From contig JAJYOE010000013.1 in assembly GCA_021785975.1 (NCBI GenBank), forward strand, positions 1-38,628: DNA of 38,628 bases, given 5' to 3'. The stretch comes from Bacillota bacterium (GTDB taxonomy: Bacteria > Bacillota > Bacilli > Alicyclobacillales > SLC66). Positions 1 through 7,635 of the stretch are shown here, in pieces. The position numbers and the translations under genes are program-made. The notes beneath the pieces were generated by a model. That model made no database searches, was not told where the DNA came from, and saw only the letters and a list, made by a program, of their open reading frames with translations. The stretch's first letter is position 1, and each line of letters begins with the position of its first letter.

Positions 1-1317
1 GCAACGGTAAAAGGAGATGTTCACGATATCGGTAAGAACCTTGTCGACATCATCCTTTCGAATAATGGGTTCGAGGTGATCAACCTCGGCATCAAGGTCC
101 CACCGGATGAATTGATCAAGGCTTACAAGGAGTATCTGCCAGATGCACTAGGATTGTCGGGACTGCTCGTGAAATCTGCACAGCAAATGGTCATTACCGC
201 AGCTGACTTGAAAGCGGCGGGAATTGCGGTCCCGCTTTTTGTAGGAGGGGCGGCGCTAACGAAGAAATTTACGGACACAAAAATTGCGCCTGCTTATGAC
301 GGTTCAGTTTTCTATGCAAAGGATGCGATGGAAGGCTTGAACCTTGCTAATCGCCTTGCTACAAGTGAATTGGAGAGCCCCCTCATTTTTGATGAAGCAA
401 CAAATTCATCTGCAAGTGCTGTTCCTGTGAGTAACGACGTGACAGAGAAGGTGCCCACCCGCGCAGATTCAGAAATTTCGTCTGACTCGGCAGTGATGAC
501 GCCGCCGGACCTTGATCGACACGTGTTGCGAAACTATCCGATTGATCAGCTTGTGCCGTATTTGAACTGGCAGATGCTGCTTGGCAAGCATTTGGGGCTT
601 CGCGGAAACATCGAAAAAAAATTACAGGAGCAAGATGAGCAGGCGGTATCCTATCAGCAGATGATTTTTGATTTGGTGCGCCAGGCAAAAGCGGATGGAG
701 TACTGGAAGCGCATGCGGTATATCAGTTTTTCCCTGCTAAAGCAAAAGAGAATGAGGTACTCATTTACAGCGATCTAACTGGTAAGCAGATTCGCGAACG
801 GCTGGTATTTCCAAGGCAACGAAAAGCGCCGCATCTTTGCCTCTCCGACTTTTTGCGCCAAACTGACAGCGAGACTATGGATTATACGGCCATGTTTGTC
901 GTGACAACAGGGCAAAACATTCGGGACTACTCGGAAAAATTGAAGACTGAAGGCCACTTTTTGCAATCGCATGCGATTCAGGCGCTCGCGCTGGAACTGG
1001 CAGAAGCTTTTGCAGAGCGGCTTCACTCGATGCTTCGGGATCGCTGGGGATTCAGCGATCCGCTGGAGATGACGATGCGCGAACGGTTTTTAGCGAAGTA
1101 TCAAGGCATTCGTGTGTCATTTGGCTATCCGGCTTGCCCCAATCTTGATGATCAGGCAATACTGTTCCGGTTGCTTGAACCGCAAACGATTGGGGTGGTA
1201 CTGACGGACGGCTTTATGATGGAGCCGGAGGCTTCCGTTTCTGCCATGGTGTTTGCGCATCCGGAGGCCAGATACTTCAACGTGAACGCGGAAGATGACA
1301 CGATGATCCAACAGTAA
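1..1317 (+). CDS. metH: Cobalamin-dependent methionine synthase, C-terminal part (5' end outside window)
   Basis: This is the last 438 residues of MetH, which transfers a methyl group from methyltetrahydrofolate to homocysteine through cobalamin. The reading frame is open from base 1, so the gene is cut by the window edge. The fragment opens inside the B12-binding domain: DVHDIG at residues 6-11 carries the histidine that ligates cobalt. From about residue 160 to the end is the S-adenosylmethionine-binding reactivation domain, with the family motif RVSFGYPACP near residues 371-380. A low-complexity Ser/Thr/Ala/Pro linker (about 125-160) joins the two, as in the family. The homocysteine and folate domains must lie upstream. 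The gene runs convergent with the RNA methyltransferase at 1433-2548. No frameshift is seen. Identification is secure. Confidence 0.95.
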   Translation, partial: ATVKGDVHDIGKNLVDIILSNNGFEVINLGIKVPPDELIKAYKEYLPDALGLSGLLVKSAQQMVITAADLKAAGIAVPLFVGGAALTKKFTDTKIAPAYDGSVFYAKDAMEGLNLANRLATSELESPLIFDEATNSSASAVPVSNDVTEKVPTRADSEISSDSAVMTPPDLDRHVLRNYPIDQLVPYLNWQMLLGKHLGLRGNIEKKLQEQDEQAVSYQQMIFDLVRQAKADGVLEAHAVYQFFPAKAKENEVLIYSDLTGKQIRERLVFPRQRKAPHLCLSDFLRQTDSETMDYTAMFVVTTGQNIRDYSEKLKTEGHFLQSHAIQALALELAEAFAERLHSMLRDRWGFSDPLEMTMRERFLAKYQGIRVSFGYPACPNLDDQAILFRLLEPQTIGVVLTDGFMMEPEASVSAMVFAHPEARYFNVNAEDDTMIQQ

Positions 1318-1359
1318 CTTCAAAATGTGATCCGGTAATCATGTGAGATCCGACAGGAA

Positions 1360-1409
1360 TGGCACTGGAGTGTAGGAACCAAACTACACACTCTACGTGC
1401 CCAGTGCCA
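1360..1409. terminator. Long stem-loop between convergent genes, possible bidirectional terminator
   Basis: TGGCACTGG at 1360-1368 is perfectly complementary to CCAGTGCCA at 1401-1409, and GTGTAG at 1370-1375 can extend the stem with CTACAC at 1384-1389. The structure sits between the stops of metH (plus strand) and the methyltransferase (minus strand). There is no clear T-run on either side, so it is not a textbook intrinsic terminator. It could instead protect the 3' ends of both messages. Confidence 0.4.
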
Positions 1410-1432
1410 GCCCATAGGCGTTACATTTTATT

Positions 1433-2548
1433 CTATTTCGTGTACTGATAGTACTGACACTCAATTCGGCCGTTGTAAAGCTTTCTGCGTTTATCTGCAG
1501 CTTTTCCCAACCATCGCTCAAAAAGCGGTTGGCCGGACAAGATATACATGGACCAACCGGGGTGCTGATTCTTGATTTTCCCCAGCGTTTCGTAGAGTTG
1601 ACGCACCTCACTTGCCTCTCCCATGCGTTCGCCGTAGGGAGGGTTGCCAATCAGTACGCCCCGTTCTTCGAAAATTTCGATGTTTTTCAGCGCTTTCGTA
1701 GAAAACTGAATCAACGAATCGACGCCTGCTCTTGCTGCGTTCGCTTTGGCGAGGTTTACCGCTTTTGCATCGATATCCGATGCGTAAATGGGATGGAGAT
1801 CAGTTTGCTTGATCTGGTCTCTTGCGGCATCGCGTGCTTCCTTAAATAATCGTTTGGGGATCCAGTCAAACTGTTCTGAAATGAAGTCCCTATTTAGTCC
1901 TGGCGCAATATTTGCCGCATAGAGGGCCGCTTCAATAGCGATCGTACCAGAACCGCAGAAGGGATCGAGCATTGCCCTTTCCCCATGCCATCGGCTGAGG
2001 ATGACCAGAGCGGCGGCGAGAGTCTCCTTCATCGGCGCTGCGCCAGCCTCTGTGCGATAGCCTCTTTTATGTAGCCCAGCGCCAGAGGTGTCAAGCGTGA
2101 TGGTGGCAATGTCGTTTAAGAGGATCACTTCAATAGGATAGGTGGCACCGTCCTCTTGAAACCAGTTGGTCATGTACGCATCAGACAATTTTTTTACTAT
2201 TGCCTTTTTCACAATCGATTGACAGGCGGGCACACTGGAAAGTTGCGATTTGTGCGATCTACCGGATACAGGGAACTTCGCGTCTTCGGCTAACCATTCG
2301 TCCCAAGGCAACGCCCTCGTCCCTTCAAAGAGATCATCGAACGTGTAGGCAGGAAATTCGCCCAGCACAAGCAGAATGCGATCAGCCGTGCGGAACCAAA
2401 GGTTGCATTTTACAATGCCTTCGAGATCTGTCTGTATGCGAACCCTGCCGTTCTCCGTCTGTATTTCCGTAAATCCAAGCTTACGCGCTTCATTGGCGAC
2501 TATTGATTCGAGCCCCAGGGGTGCGGTGGCAATTAGCGTATACTCCAT
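1433..2548 (-). CDS. THUMP-domain class I SAM-dependent RNA methyltransferase (RlmL/YpsC type)
   Basis: The protein is predicted to methylate guanine-N2 in 23S rRNA using S-adenosylmethionine. The N-terminal part (to about residue 155) is a ferredoxin-like plus THUMP RNA-binding region. The rest is a Rossmann methyltransferase with the SAM loop DPFCGSGTIAIEA and the catalytic GNPPYGERMG motif, which is the NPPY signature of amino-group methyltransferases. The length, 371 residues, matches the single-domain YpsC form of Bacillus rather than the fused E. coli RlmL. ATG at 2548 is chosen as the start; a TTG three bases before the ATG also follows the AAAAGGAG site at 2565-2558 and would add one residue. 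The gene stands alone, transcribed from the promoter at 2626-2599. The exact rRNA target is inferred from the family. Confidence 0.88.
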   Translation of the reverse strand: MEYTLIATAPLGLESIVANEARKLGFTEIQTENGRVRIQTDLEGIVKCNLWFRTADRILLVLGEFPAYTFDDLFEGTRALPWDEWLAEDAKFPVSGRSHKSQLSSVPACQSIVKKAIVKKLSDAYMTNWFQEDGATYPIEVILLNDIATITLDTSGAGLHKRGYRTEAGAAPMKETLAAALVILSRWHGERAMLDPFCGSGTIAIEAALYAANIAPGLNRDFISEQFDWIPKRLFKEARDAARDQIKQTDLHPIYASDIDAKAVNLAKANAARAGVDSLIQFSTKALKNIEIFEERGVLIGNPPYGERMGEASEVRQLYETLGKIKNQHPGWSMYILSGQPLFERWLGKAADKRRKLYNGRIECQYYQYTK

Positions 2549-2598
2549 CAATTGTTTCTCCTTTTGCGATCCTTCATGCTATGATTAGTTCAAAGACC

Positions 2599-2626
2599 AG
2601 TCTAGGATAAATTAGGCTTTTGTCAA
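2599..2626 (-). promoter_or_regulatory. Predicted sigma-A promoter of the RNA methyltransferase gene
   Basis: On the minus strand TTGACA (2626-2621) is followed after 16 bases by TAGACT (2604-2599). The -35 is a perfect match and the -10 matches four of six. Transcription would start near 2592, about 44 bases before the ATG at 2548. Confidence 0.45.
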
Positions 2627-2663
2627 CTTTAGCACACTAGCAGAATGATTTGGGGGCAGACGT

Positions 2664-3104
2664 ATGATCAACCAGGAACTTATTGGAAAGTGGTCCACCC
2701 CAGTGGAGAATTCGATTGAAAAAGGAGCAGTTCGAAAATTTGCACAGTCAATTGGCGATCCGAACCCATTGTATGTGGACGAAGTGTATGCGAAAGAATC
2801 CCGTCACGGTCGACTAATCGCTCCACCTACCTTTGCACGTACATTGGATTACGGAGTTGTGGTGGGATTGGTGATTCCTACTGAAGGATTGATCCACGGC
2901 GAACAGCAGTTTCATTTTGAGCGTCCTTTGTACGTGGGAGAAACCCTCTGGTGTTCCTATCGCCTCGGCGAATCCTATTCACGTTCAGGAAGCCTTGGCA
3001 AAATGACCTTTTTGATTTTTGAAGAAAAAGGAGTTACTCCTCAAGGAGAAACTGTATTTACTTCAAGATCTACCGTGATCATGACACAGGGGAGTGATAC
3101 ATAG
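2664..3104 (+). CDS. MaoC-like dehydratase, N-terminal-type (HadA-like, probably non-catalytic) subunit
   Basis: This 146-residue single hotdog protein resembles the MaoC dehydratase N-terminal family, of which mycobacterial HadA is an example. The equivalent of the catalytic loop reads SIGDPNPLYVD: the Asp remains but the catalytic His of the hydratase-2 motif is Tyr. Such subunits normally pair with a catalytic MaoC partner to dehydrate (R)-3-hydroxyacyl thioesters. That partner is encoded directly downstream: the stop at 3102-3104 is followed at once by the next ATG at 3105. A purine-rich GGGGGC precedes the start. The gene heads a run with the FabG-like reductase, so a fatty-acid-elongation or acyl-CoA role is likely. 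The substrate is not determined by sequence. Confidence 0.82.
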   Translation: MINQELIGKWSTPVENSIEKGAVRKFAQSIGDPNPLYVDEVYAKESRHGRLIAPPTFARTLDYGVVVGLVIPTEGLIHGEQQFHFERPLYVGETLWCSYRLGESYSRSGSLGKMTFLIFEEKGVTPQGETVFTSRSTVIMTQGSDT

Positions 3105-3509
3105 ATGCGATATCCAGTGGGGACCACCTTACCAGAGCTTGTCAAAGGCCCAATCACCAAAATGGATTTGGTAAAGTACTCGGGAGCATCCGGCGATTTT
3201 AATCCCATTCACACGATAGAAGAGTTTGCGGAACAGGCAGGGCTTGGCGGCATCATTGCGCACGGCATGCTTTCGATGGCCTATGTCGGGCAGGTGATCA
3301 CTGATTTTGCCGGGGTGGATGCGGATTTGGTCGATTTTGGCGTCCGTTTTCGAGCCATGGTCAGGCCGGGTGACAAGGTGATTTGTAAAGGGACAGTCAG
3401 CAAAGTCGAGGAAAAGGAAGACGGGGAGTACGTGTATCTACAGGTGGTGGCGGAAACGGAAAGCAACCAGGTGGTCATCAAAGGCAACGCGACATTGCGT
3501 TACCTTTAG
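3105..3509 (+). CDS. MaoC-family (R)-specific enoyl hydratase/dehydratase, catalytic subunit (HadB-like)
   Basis: This 134-residue hotdog protein carries the complete hydratase-2 motif SGASGDFNPIHTIEEFA near residues 26-42, with the catalytic Asp and His of GDFNPIH, followed by the substrate-loop signature AHGMLSMAYVG. It should interconvert (R)-3-hydroxyacyl and trans-2-enoyl thioesters. Its start abuts the stop of the preceding non-catalytic homologue, so the two are almost certainly made together as a heterodimer. The FabG-like reductase at 3547 would provide the (R)-3-hydroxyacyl substrate. Whether the acyl carrier is ACP or CoA is unknown. Confidence 0.87.
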   Translation: MRYPVGTTLPELVKGPITKMDLVKYSGASGDFNPIHTIEEFAEQAGLGGIIAHGMLSMAYVGQVITDFAGVDADLVDFGVRFRAMVRPGDKVICKGTVSKVEEKEDGEYVYLQVVAETESNQVVIKGNATLRYL

Positions 3510-3546
3510 AAGCACGAAGTGAATAATGATCAAGGAGTGATAAGTG

Positions 3547-4299
3547 ATGGGGGTACAACATAGAGTAGCGGTCATCACTGGCGCAGGACGGGGAATCGGC
3601 GCGGAGACCGCACGACAATTCGCAAAAAATGGTGCAAAAGTGGTAGTCAGTGACGCCGTCTTGGCAATGGCGGAAGAGACTGCAAGAGGCATCGTGGCAG
3701 ATGGGGGAGAGGCCATCGCAGTGTCGTGCGATGTGTCGGTCAGGGAACAGGTCGAGGCCATGTTTGATTTGGCGGTAAAAACGTTTGGCAGAGTGGATAT
3801 CCTCGTCAATAATGCGGGGATTATACGCGATCAGCTTGTATATAAAATGAGTGACGATGAGTTTGACGCGGTCATCAACGTCCATTTAAAAGGCACATTT
3901 CTTTGTGCGCAGGTGGCACAGCGTTACATGGTGGCACAAAATTACGGGCGAATCATCAATTTTTCCTCTACTTCAGCCCTTGGCAATCGCGGTCAGGTGA
4001 ACTACAGCGCCGCAAAAGCGGGGATTCAGGGAATCACCAAAACCCTTGCCATTGAACTTGGCCGATATCAGATCACTTGTAACGCGGTGGCGCCTGGTTT
4101 TATTGAGACGGATATGACCAAAGCGACGGCCGAACGGATGGGCATCCCGTTTGAGACGTTCAAAGAGTATGCGGCTAACGAGAGTGCGGTAAAACGCATA
4201 GGCACTCCGTTTGATGTGGCGAATGCGGTGCTGTTTTTTGCATCGGATGAATCATCTTTTATCACAGGGCAAGTGCTCTATGTCCGCGGAGGGGTTTAA
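3547..4299 (+). CDS. SDR-family 3-oxoacyl-[ACP or CoA] reductase (FabG-like)
   Basis: This 250-residue classical short-chain dehydrogenase should reduce 3-oxoacyl thioesters with NAD(P)H. It shows the cofactor loop TGAGRGIG near residue 13, the NNAG motif, a catalytic Ser in FSSTSALGN, and the YSAAK catalytic Tyr and Lys. The C-terminal tail GQVLYVRGGV fits FabG-type enzymes. ATG at 3547 is preferred with AAGGAG at 3532-3537 nine bases upstream; a GTG at 3544 is in frame. It follows the dehydratase pair by 37 bases and precedes the hydrolase at 4303 by three bases, so it is part of a rightward operon. It is likely a dedicated paralogue working with the split dehydratase rather than the housekeeping FabG, but that is inference. 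Confidence 0.85.
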   Translation: MGVQHRVAVITGAGRGIGAETARQFAKNGAKVVVSDAVLAMAEETARGIVADGGEAIAVSCDVSVREQVEAMFDLAVKTFGRVDILVNNAGIIRDQLVYKMSDDEFDAVINVHLKGTFLCAQVAQRYMVAQNYGRIINFSSTSALGNRGQVNYSAAKAGIQGITKTLAIELGRYQITCNAVAPGFIETDMTKATAERMGIPFETFKEYAANESAVKRIGTPFDVANAVLFFASDESSFITGQVLYVRGGV

Positions 4300-4302
4300 A
4301 AG

Positions 4303-4839
4303 ATGAAAAAAGCCTGGTTAGTCGTAGATATGACGCATGATTTTTTGGCAGAGGACGGCGCCCTCACTTGTGGCACACCGGGACAAGCGGCAGCCACTTC
4401 ACTTGTCGCAAGACTTGAAAATGCCTATCAGGATGGGGATTTGATCATTTTTGCCAATGATGCTCATGCGCCAGATGACGCTGAATTTGCGTTGTGGCCT
4501 GTTCATGCGGTGACGGGTACGAAAGGCGCAGAGTTATATGGTGAATTGCACGAATTCTATGTGACCCATCAAGGGGATAACGTTCGCTACCTGCCAAAAA
4601 CGAAGTATGACGCTTTTTTCGGCACTGACCTTGAAACACAACTGCGGGAAGCAGGCATCGACGAAGTGATTCTGGCTGGGGTTTGCACATCGATCTGCTG
4701 CTACGCGACAGCGAGTGGCGCTTACTATCGCGGGTATAAGGTCAAGTTTGTTCCTGAGGGCATGGCAGACCTGACGATAGAGGCGCATGAATTTGCCATG
4801 CGACAAATGCAAAATGTGCTTAAGGCAGAAGCGATATAG
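4303..4839 (+). CDS. Isochorismatase-family cysteine hydrolase (nicotinamidase-like)
   Basis: The 178-residue protein has the catalytic triad layout of the family: Asp in VVDMTHDF near residue 9, Lys in [15 protein letters not shown], and the nucleophilic Cys in [14 protein letters not shown]. The cis-peptide-containing GVCT segment and the acidic start are typical of nicotinamidase/PncA-like enzymes. Nicotinamide hydrolysis in NAD salvage is therefore the leading guess, though the family also cleaves other amides and ureas. The start lies three bases after the FabG-like stop, with GGAGGGG at the end of that gene serving as its ribosome site. The unrelated neighbours give no further hint. Confidence 0.82.
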   Translation: MKKAWLVVDMTHDFLAEDGALTCGTPGQAAATSLVARLENAYQDGDLIIFANDAHAPDDAEFALWPVHAVTGTKGAELYGELHEFYVTHQGDNVRYLPKTKYDAFFGTDLETQLREAGIDEVILAGVCTSICCYATASGAYYRGYKVKFVPEGMADLTIEAHEFAMRQMQNVLKAEAI

Positions 4840-4850
4840 GAGTGAAGACG

Positions 4851-6182
4851 ATGTTACAACTGCAACGCGCGGCGGAACCATTTGTCAGTCCGTCTGAAGT
4901 GGAAAATGTACAGCCTTTTATCGAGCTTGTCCATGAGATTTTACACGGGAAAAAAGGAGTCGGAAGCGATTTTCTCGGTTGGCTCGATTTGCCTGAGAGG
5001 CTCAAAAACGATGAATTTGAACGAGTGAAAAAGGCAGCCTCCAAAATCCGGGAACAGTCTAACCTGCTTGTTGTGATTGGAATCGGAGGCTCGTATCTTG
5101 GGGCGAAAGCGGCGCTTCGATTGCTCGAGCACTCGTTTCGCGACTTGTTGCCAAGGGATCGGCAACCGCTTCAAGTGGTTTTTGCCGGACAAAACATGAG
5201 TGCCACGTATTTGGCAGAACTGATGGAAATTCTCGATCATTACGATGTTTCGCTCAACGTGATTTCAAAATCGGGGACGACGACAGAACCAGCACTCGCC
5301 TTTCGACTACTTCGCGAATACATGGAGAAACGTTATGGTACTCATGAAGCTGCCACCCGTATTTATGCAACCACCGATGAACATCGCGGAGCTCTTTTGA
5401 ACCTTGCAAAAGAAGCAGGGTATGAGCGCTTTGTCATACCAGATGATGTGGGTGGGCGTTATTCCGTGTTAACACCCGTCGGTCTGTTGCCAATTGCGGC
5501 CGCAGGTTTTGACATTGTTGCACTGGCAAGCGGAGCGCTGATGGCGCAAACAGATCTGATGGAGCAGGATGTCTTCAAAAATCCCGCCTATCACTATGCG
5601 GCACTTCGCAAAATCATGCTGCAAAAGGGCAAAAGCATTGAGCTTTTTGTCAATTATGAACCGGGACTTCACGATGTTGGAGAGTGGTGGAAACAACTCT
5701 TCGGAGAATCGGAAGGGAAAAACCACACTGGGATTTTCCCGGCAGCTGCGGATTTTTCCACTGATCTTCATTCACTTGGACAATTTGTGCAGGAAGGGTC
5801 CAGGCAGCTTTTTGAAACAGTGATCAAGGTCAGAAATCCACGGAAGTCCTTGCTGATTCCAAGTGATGCGGCGGATGAAGACGGACTGAATTACCTCGCC
5901 GGTCGCAGCATGGCTGCTGTCAACGATACCGCGCTCGATGCTACCGTACTTGCTCACACGGAAGGCGATGTGCCAAATATCGTTTTTGAACTGGAAAAAA
6001 TGGATGAAGAGGCACTAGGGTATTTATTTTACTTCTTTGAAAAGTCATGCGCGATCAGCGGCTATTTGCTTGGAATCAACCCGTTTGATCAACCAGGGGT
6101 TGAGGCTTACAAAAAGAACATGTTTGCGCTTCTTGGCAAGCCGGGATATGAGGAACTTCGCAATCGATTAACTCAAAAATAG
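4851..6182 (+). CDS. pgi: Glucose-6-phosphate isomerase
   Basis: This 443-residue enzyme interconverts glucose 6-phosphate and fructose 6-phosphate in glycolysis. Tandem sugar-isomerase folds carry [13 protein letters not shown], the phosphate-binding [13 protein letters not shown], the signature [17 protein letters not shown], and the C-terminal signature [17 protein letters not shown]. The length matches the short bacterial Pgi of Bacillus. ATG at 4851 is selected because AGGAG at 4838-4842 is eight bases upstream; the GTG at 4842 overlaps that ribosome site. It lies 11 bases downstream of the hydrolase gene and only 24 bases ahead of cysteine synthase, so it is in the same transcription unit. 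Confidence 0.95.
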   Translation: MLQLQRAAEPFVSPSEVENVQPFIELVHEILHGKKGVGSDFLGWLDLPERLKNDEFERVKKAASKIREQSNLLVVIGIGGSYLGAKAALRLLEHSFRDLLPRDRQPLQVVFAGQNMSATYLAELMEILDHYDVSLNVISKSGTTTEPALAFRLLREYMEKRYGTHEAATRIYATTDEHRGALLNLAKEAGYERFVIPDDVGGRYSVLTPVGLLPIAAAGFDIVALASGALMAQTDLMEQDVFKNPAYHYAALRKIMLQKGKSIELFVNYEPGLHDVGEWWKQLFGESEGKNHTGIFPAAADFSTDLHSLGQFVQEGSRQLFETVIKVRNPRKSLLIPSDAADEDGLNYLAGRSMAAVNDTALDATVLAHTEGDVPNIVFELEKMDEEALGYLFYFFEKSCAISGYLLGINPFDQPGVEAYKKNMFALLGKPGYEELRNRLTQK

Positions 6183-6206
6183 ACGATGTTGGAGGCGGCA
6201 CGCTCC

Positions 6207-7127
6207 ATGGATGTAGTGGACAGCATTATAGAACTCATTGGCAAGACACCAATGTTCAAACTGACCAAATTGGTACCTCAGGATGCAGCAGAAGTGTGGT
6301 TGAAATTAGAGCGGTTCAATCCTGGCGGCAGTGTGAAAGACCGCCCGGCGCTAAGAATGATTGAACAAGCGGAAGAAGACGGCATCTTAAGACCAGGAAT
6401 GACGATTGTGGAACCGACCAGCGGCAATACTGGGATCGGAATTGCCATGGTGGCTGCGGCAAAAGGATATCGTGCCATTCTCGTCATGCCAGATACCATG
6501 ACGGAAGAGCGCCGAATGATCCTCAGCGCCTATGGGGCTACGGTCGTGTTGACGCAAGGCGGGATGAGAATGGCAGGAGCTGTGCAAAAAGCCCGTGAAA
6601 TTCTCAAAGATTTGGGCGATAACGGCTGGATGCCCGGGCAGTTTGACAACCAGGCGAATCCGGATGCTCATCGCAGACAAACTGCATGGGAAATTCTCGA
6701 ACAAACTGAAAGGCGTCTCGACGCTTTTGTGGCGGCGGCGGGAACGGGCGGCACGGTCACAGGATGCGGCGAAATCCTGAAGCAGGAGTTGCCAGCGCTC
6801 AACATTTACGTGGTGGAACCGAAAAATTCGCCCGTTTTGTCTGGCGGCGAACCTGGTTCTCACAAAATTGTCGGAACCAGTCCTGGTTTTGTTCCTACGA
6901 TTCTCAATCAGGAAATCTACGATCGCATCATTTTGGCAGATGATGATGAAGCGCTAGAGATGACGCGGGCACTAGCGAGACAAGAGGGAGTACTGCTTGG
7001 TGTCTCGAGCGCTGCAGTCGTGAAGGCGGCGATTGATATCGCGATAGAAATTGGCGCGGGAAAACGCGTTGTGGCACTTTGTCCCGACACGGGGGAACGC
7101 TACCTGAGCATGAATATTTTTGAGTAA
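6207..7127 (+). CDS. cysK: Cysteine synthase (O-acetylserine sulfhydrylase)
   Basis: This PLP enzyme of 306 residues makes cysteine from O-acetylserine and sulfide. The PLP lysine lies in FNPGGSVKDRPAL, the substrate loop is PTSGNTGIGIAMVAA, and a glycine-rich phosphate loop GTGGTVTG follows. The end, CPDTGERYLS, is characteristic of CysK. The start at 6207 is chosen because GGAGG at 6191-6195 lies between an earlier in-frame ATG (6186) and this one; the early ATG has no ribosome site. No domain fused to the C-terminus marks it as cystathionine beta-synthase. It lies behind pgi and 14 bases before the OsmC gene. Confidence 0.9.
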   Translation: MDVVDSIIELIGKTPMFKLTKLVPQDAAEVWLKLERFNPGGSVKDRPALRMIEQAEEDGILRPGMTIVEPTSGNTGIGIAMVAAAKGYRAILVMPDTMTEERRMILSAYGATVVLTQGGMRMAGAVQKAREILKDLGDNGWMPGQFDNQANPDAHRRQTAWEILEQTERRLDAFVAAAGTGGTVTGCGEILKQELPALNIYVVEPKNSPVLSGGEPGSHKIVGTSPGFVPTILNQEIYDRIILADDDEALEMTRALARQEGVLLGVSSAAVVKAAIDIAIEIGAGKRVVALCPDTGERYLSMNIFE

Positions 7128-7141
7128 AGGGGAATCAGAAA

Positions 7142-7564
7142 ATGGATGCGACGATCAGTTGGAAGGGCAAACGTAAATTTACGGCGATTGCGGATTCAGA
7201 GCGAGAAGTAATCATTGACGCGAAACCGGATGCGGGGGGCGAGGGGCAGGGAGTGCGCCCCATGGAGCTCTTGCTGATGGGGCTTGGCGGTTGCACGGGA
7301 ATTGACATGATCATGATTCTCGAGCGAATGAGATTGAAAATTGATCGGCTGGATATGCAAGTGAGCGGAGAACGAGCCGAGACGGAACCACAGAAATACA
7401 CGCATTTTACGATCACATACATCGTCGACTCGCCGGACGCGCCTCTTGAAAAAGTGGTTCGTGCAGTGAAACTGTCACAGGAAAAATACTGCTCTGTGGC
7501 TCATTCGCTGAATGCTCCCATTGATGCAGTCATTGAATTGAATGGAGAGCGGCACCTCGTTTAG
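7142..7564 (+). CDS. OsmC-family protein (YhfA/Ohr-like thiol peroxidase fold)
   Basis: The 140-residue protein has the OsmC fold with the two conserved cysteines: one in LMGLGGCTGIDM and one in KYCSVAHSLN. These form the thiol centre used against organic hydroperoxides in OsmC/Ohr proteins. The sequence is closer to the YhfA-like branch than to true Ohr, so the substrate is uncertain. It is the last gene of the rightward run and follows cysteine synthase by 14 bases; a link between cysteine supply and thiol redox defence is plausible but inferred. The terminator at 7570 follows six bases after its stop. Confidence 0.85.
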   Translation: MDATISWKGKRKFTAIADSEREVIIDAKPDAGGEGQGVRPMELLLMGLGGCTGIDMIMILERMRLKIDRLDMQVSGERAETEPQKYTHFTITYIVDSPDAPLEKVVRAVKLSQEKYCSVAHSLNAPIDAVIELNGERHLV

Positions 7565-7569
7565 GCATA

Positions 7570-7614
7570 GGGGCTATCCCTAAGTCATTCACGACTTTTG
7601 GAATAGCCCCTTTT
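7570..7614 (+). terminator. Rho-independent terminator after OsmC gene
   Basis: GGGGCTAT at 7570-7577 pairs with ATAGCCCC at 7603-7610, followed directly by TTTT. It ends the rightward run and faces the convergent acyl-CoA ligase gene. Confidence 0.8.
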
Positions 7615-7635
7615 ACTCATTTTATAGGCAGTAAC

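Noticed and set aside
2620-2649. Plus-strand TTGTCA as promoter of the dehydratase operon
   Set aside because: The matching -10 is poor and the start point would fall on the ribosome site; the same bases make a better minus-strand -35.
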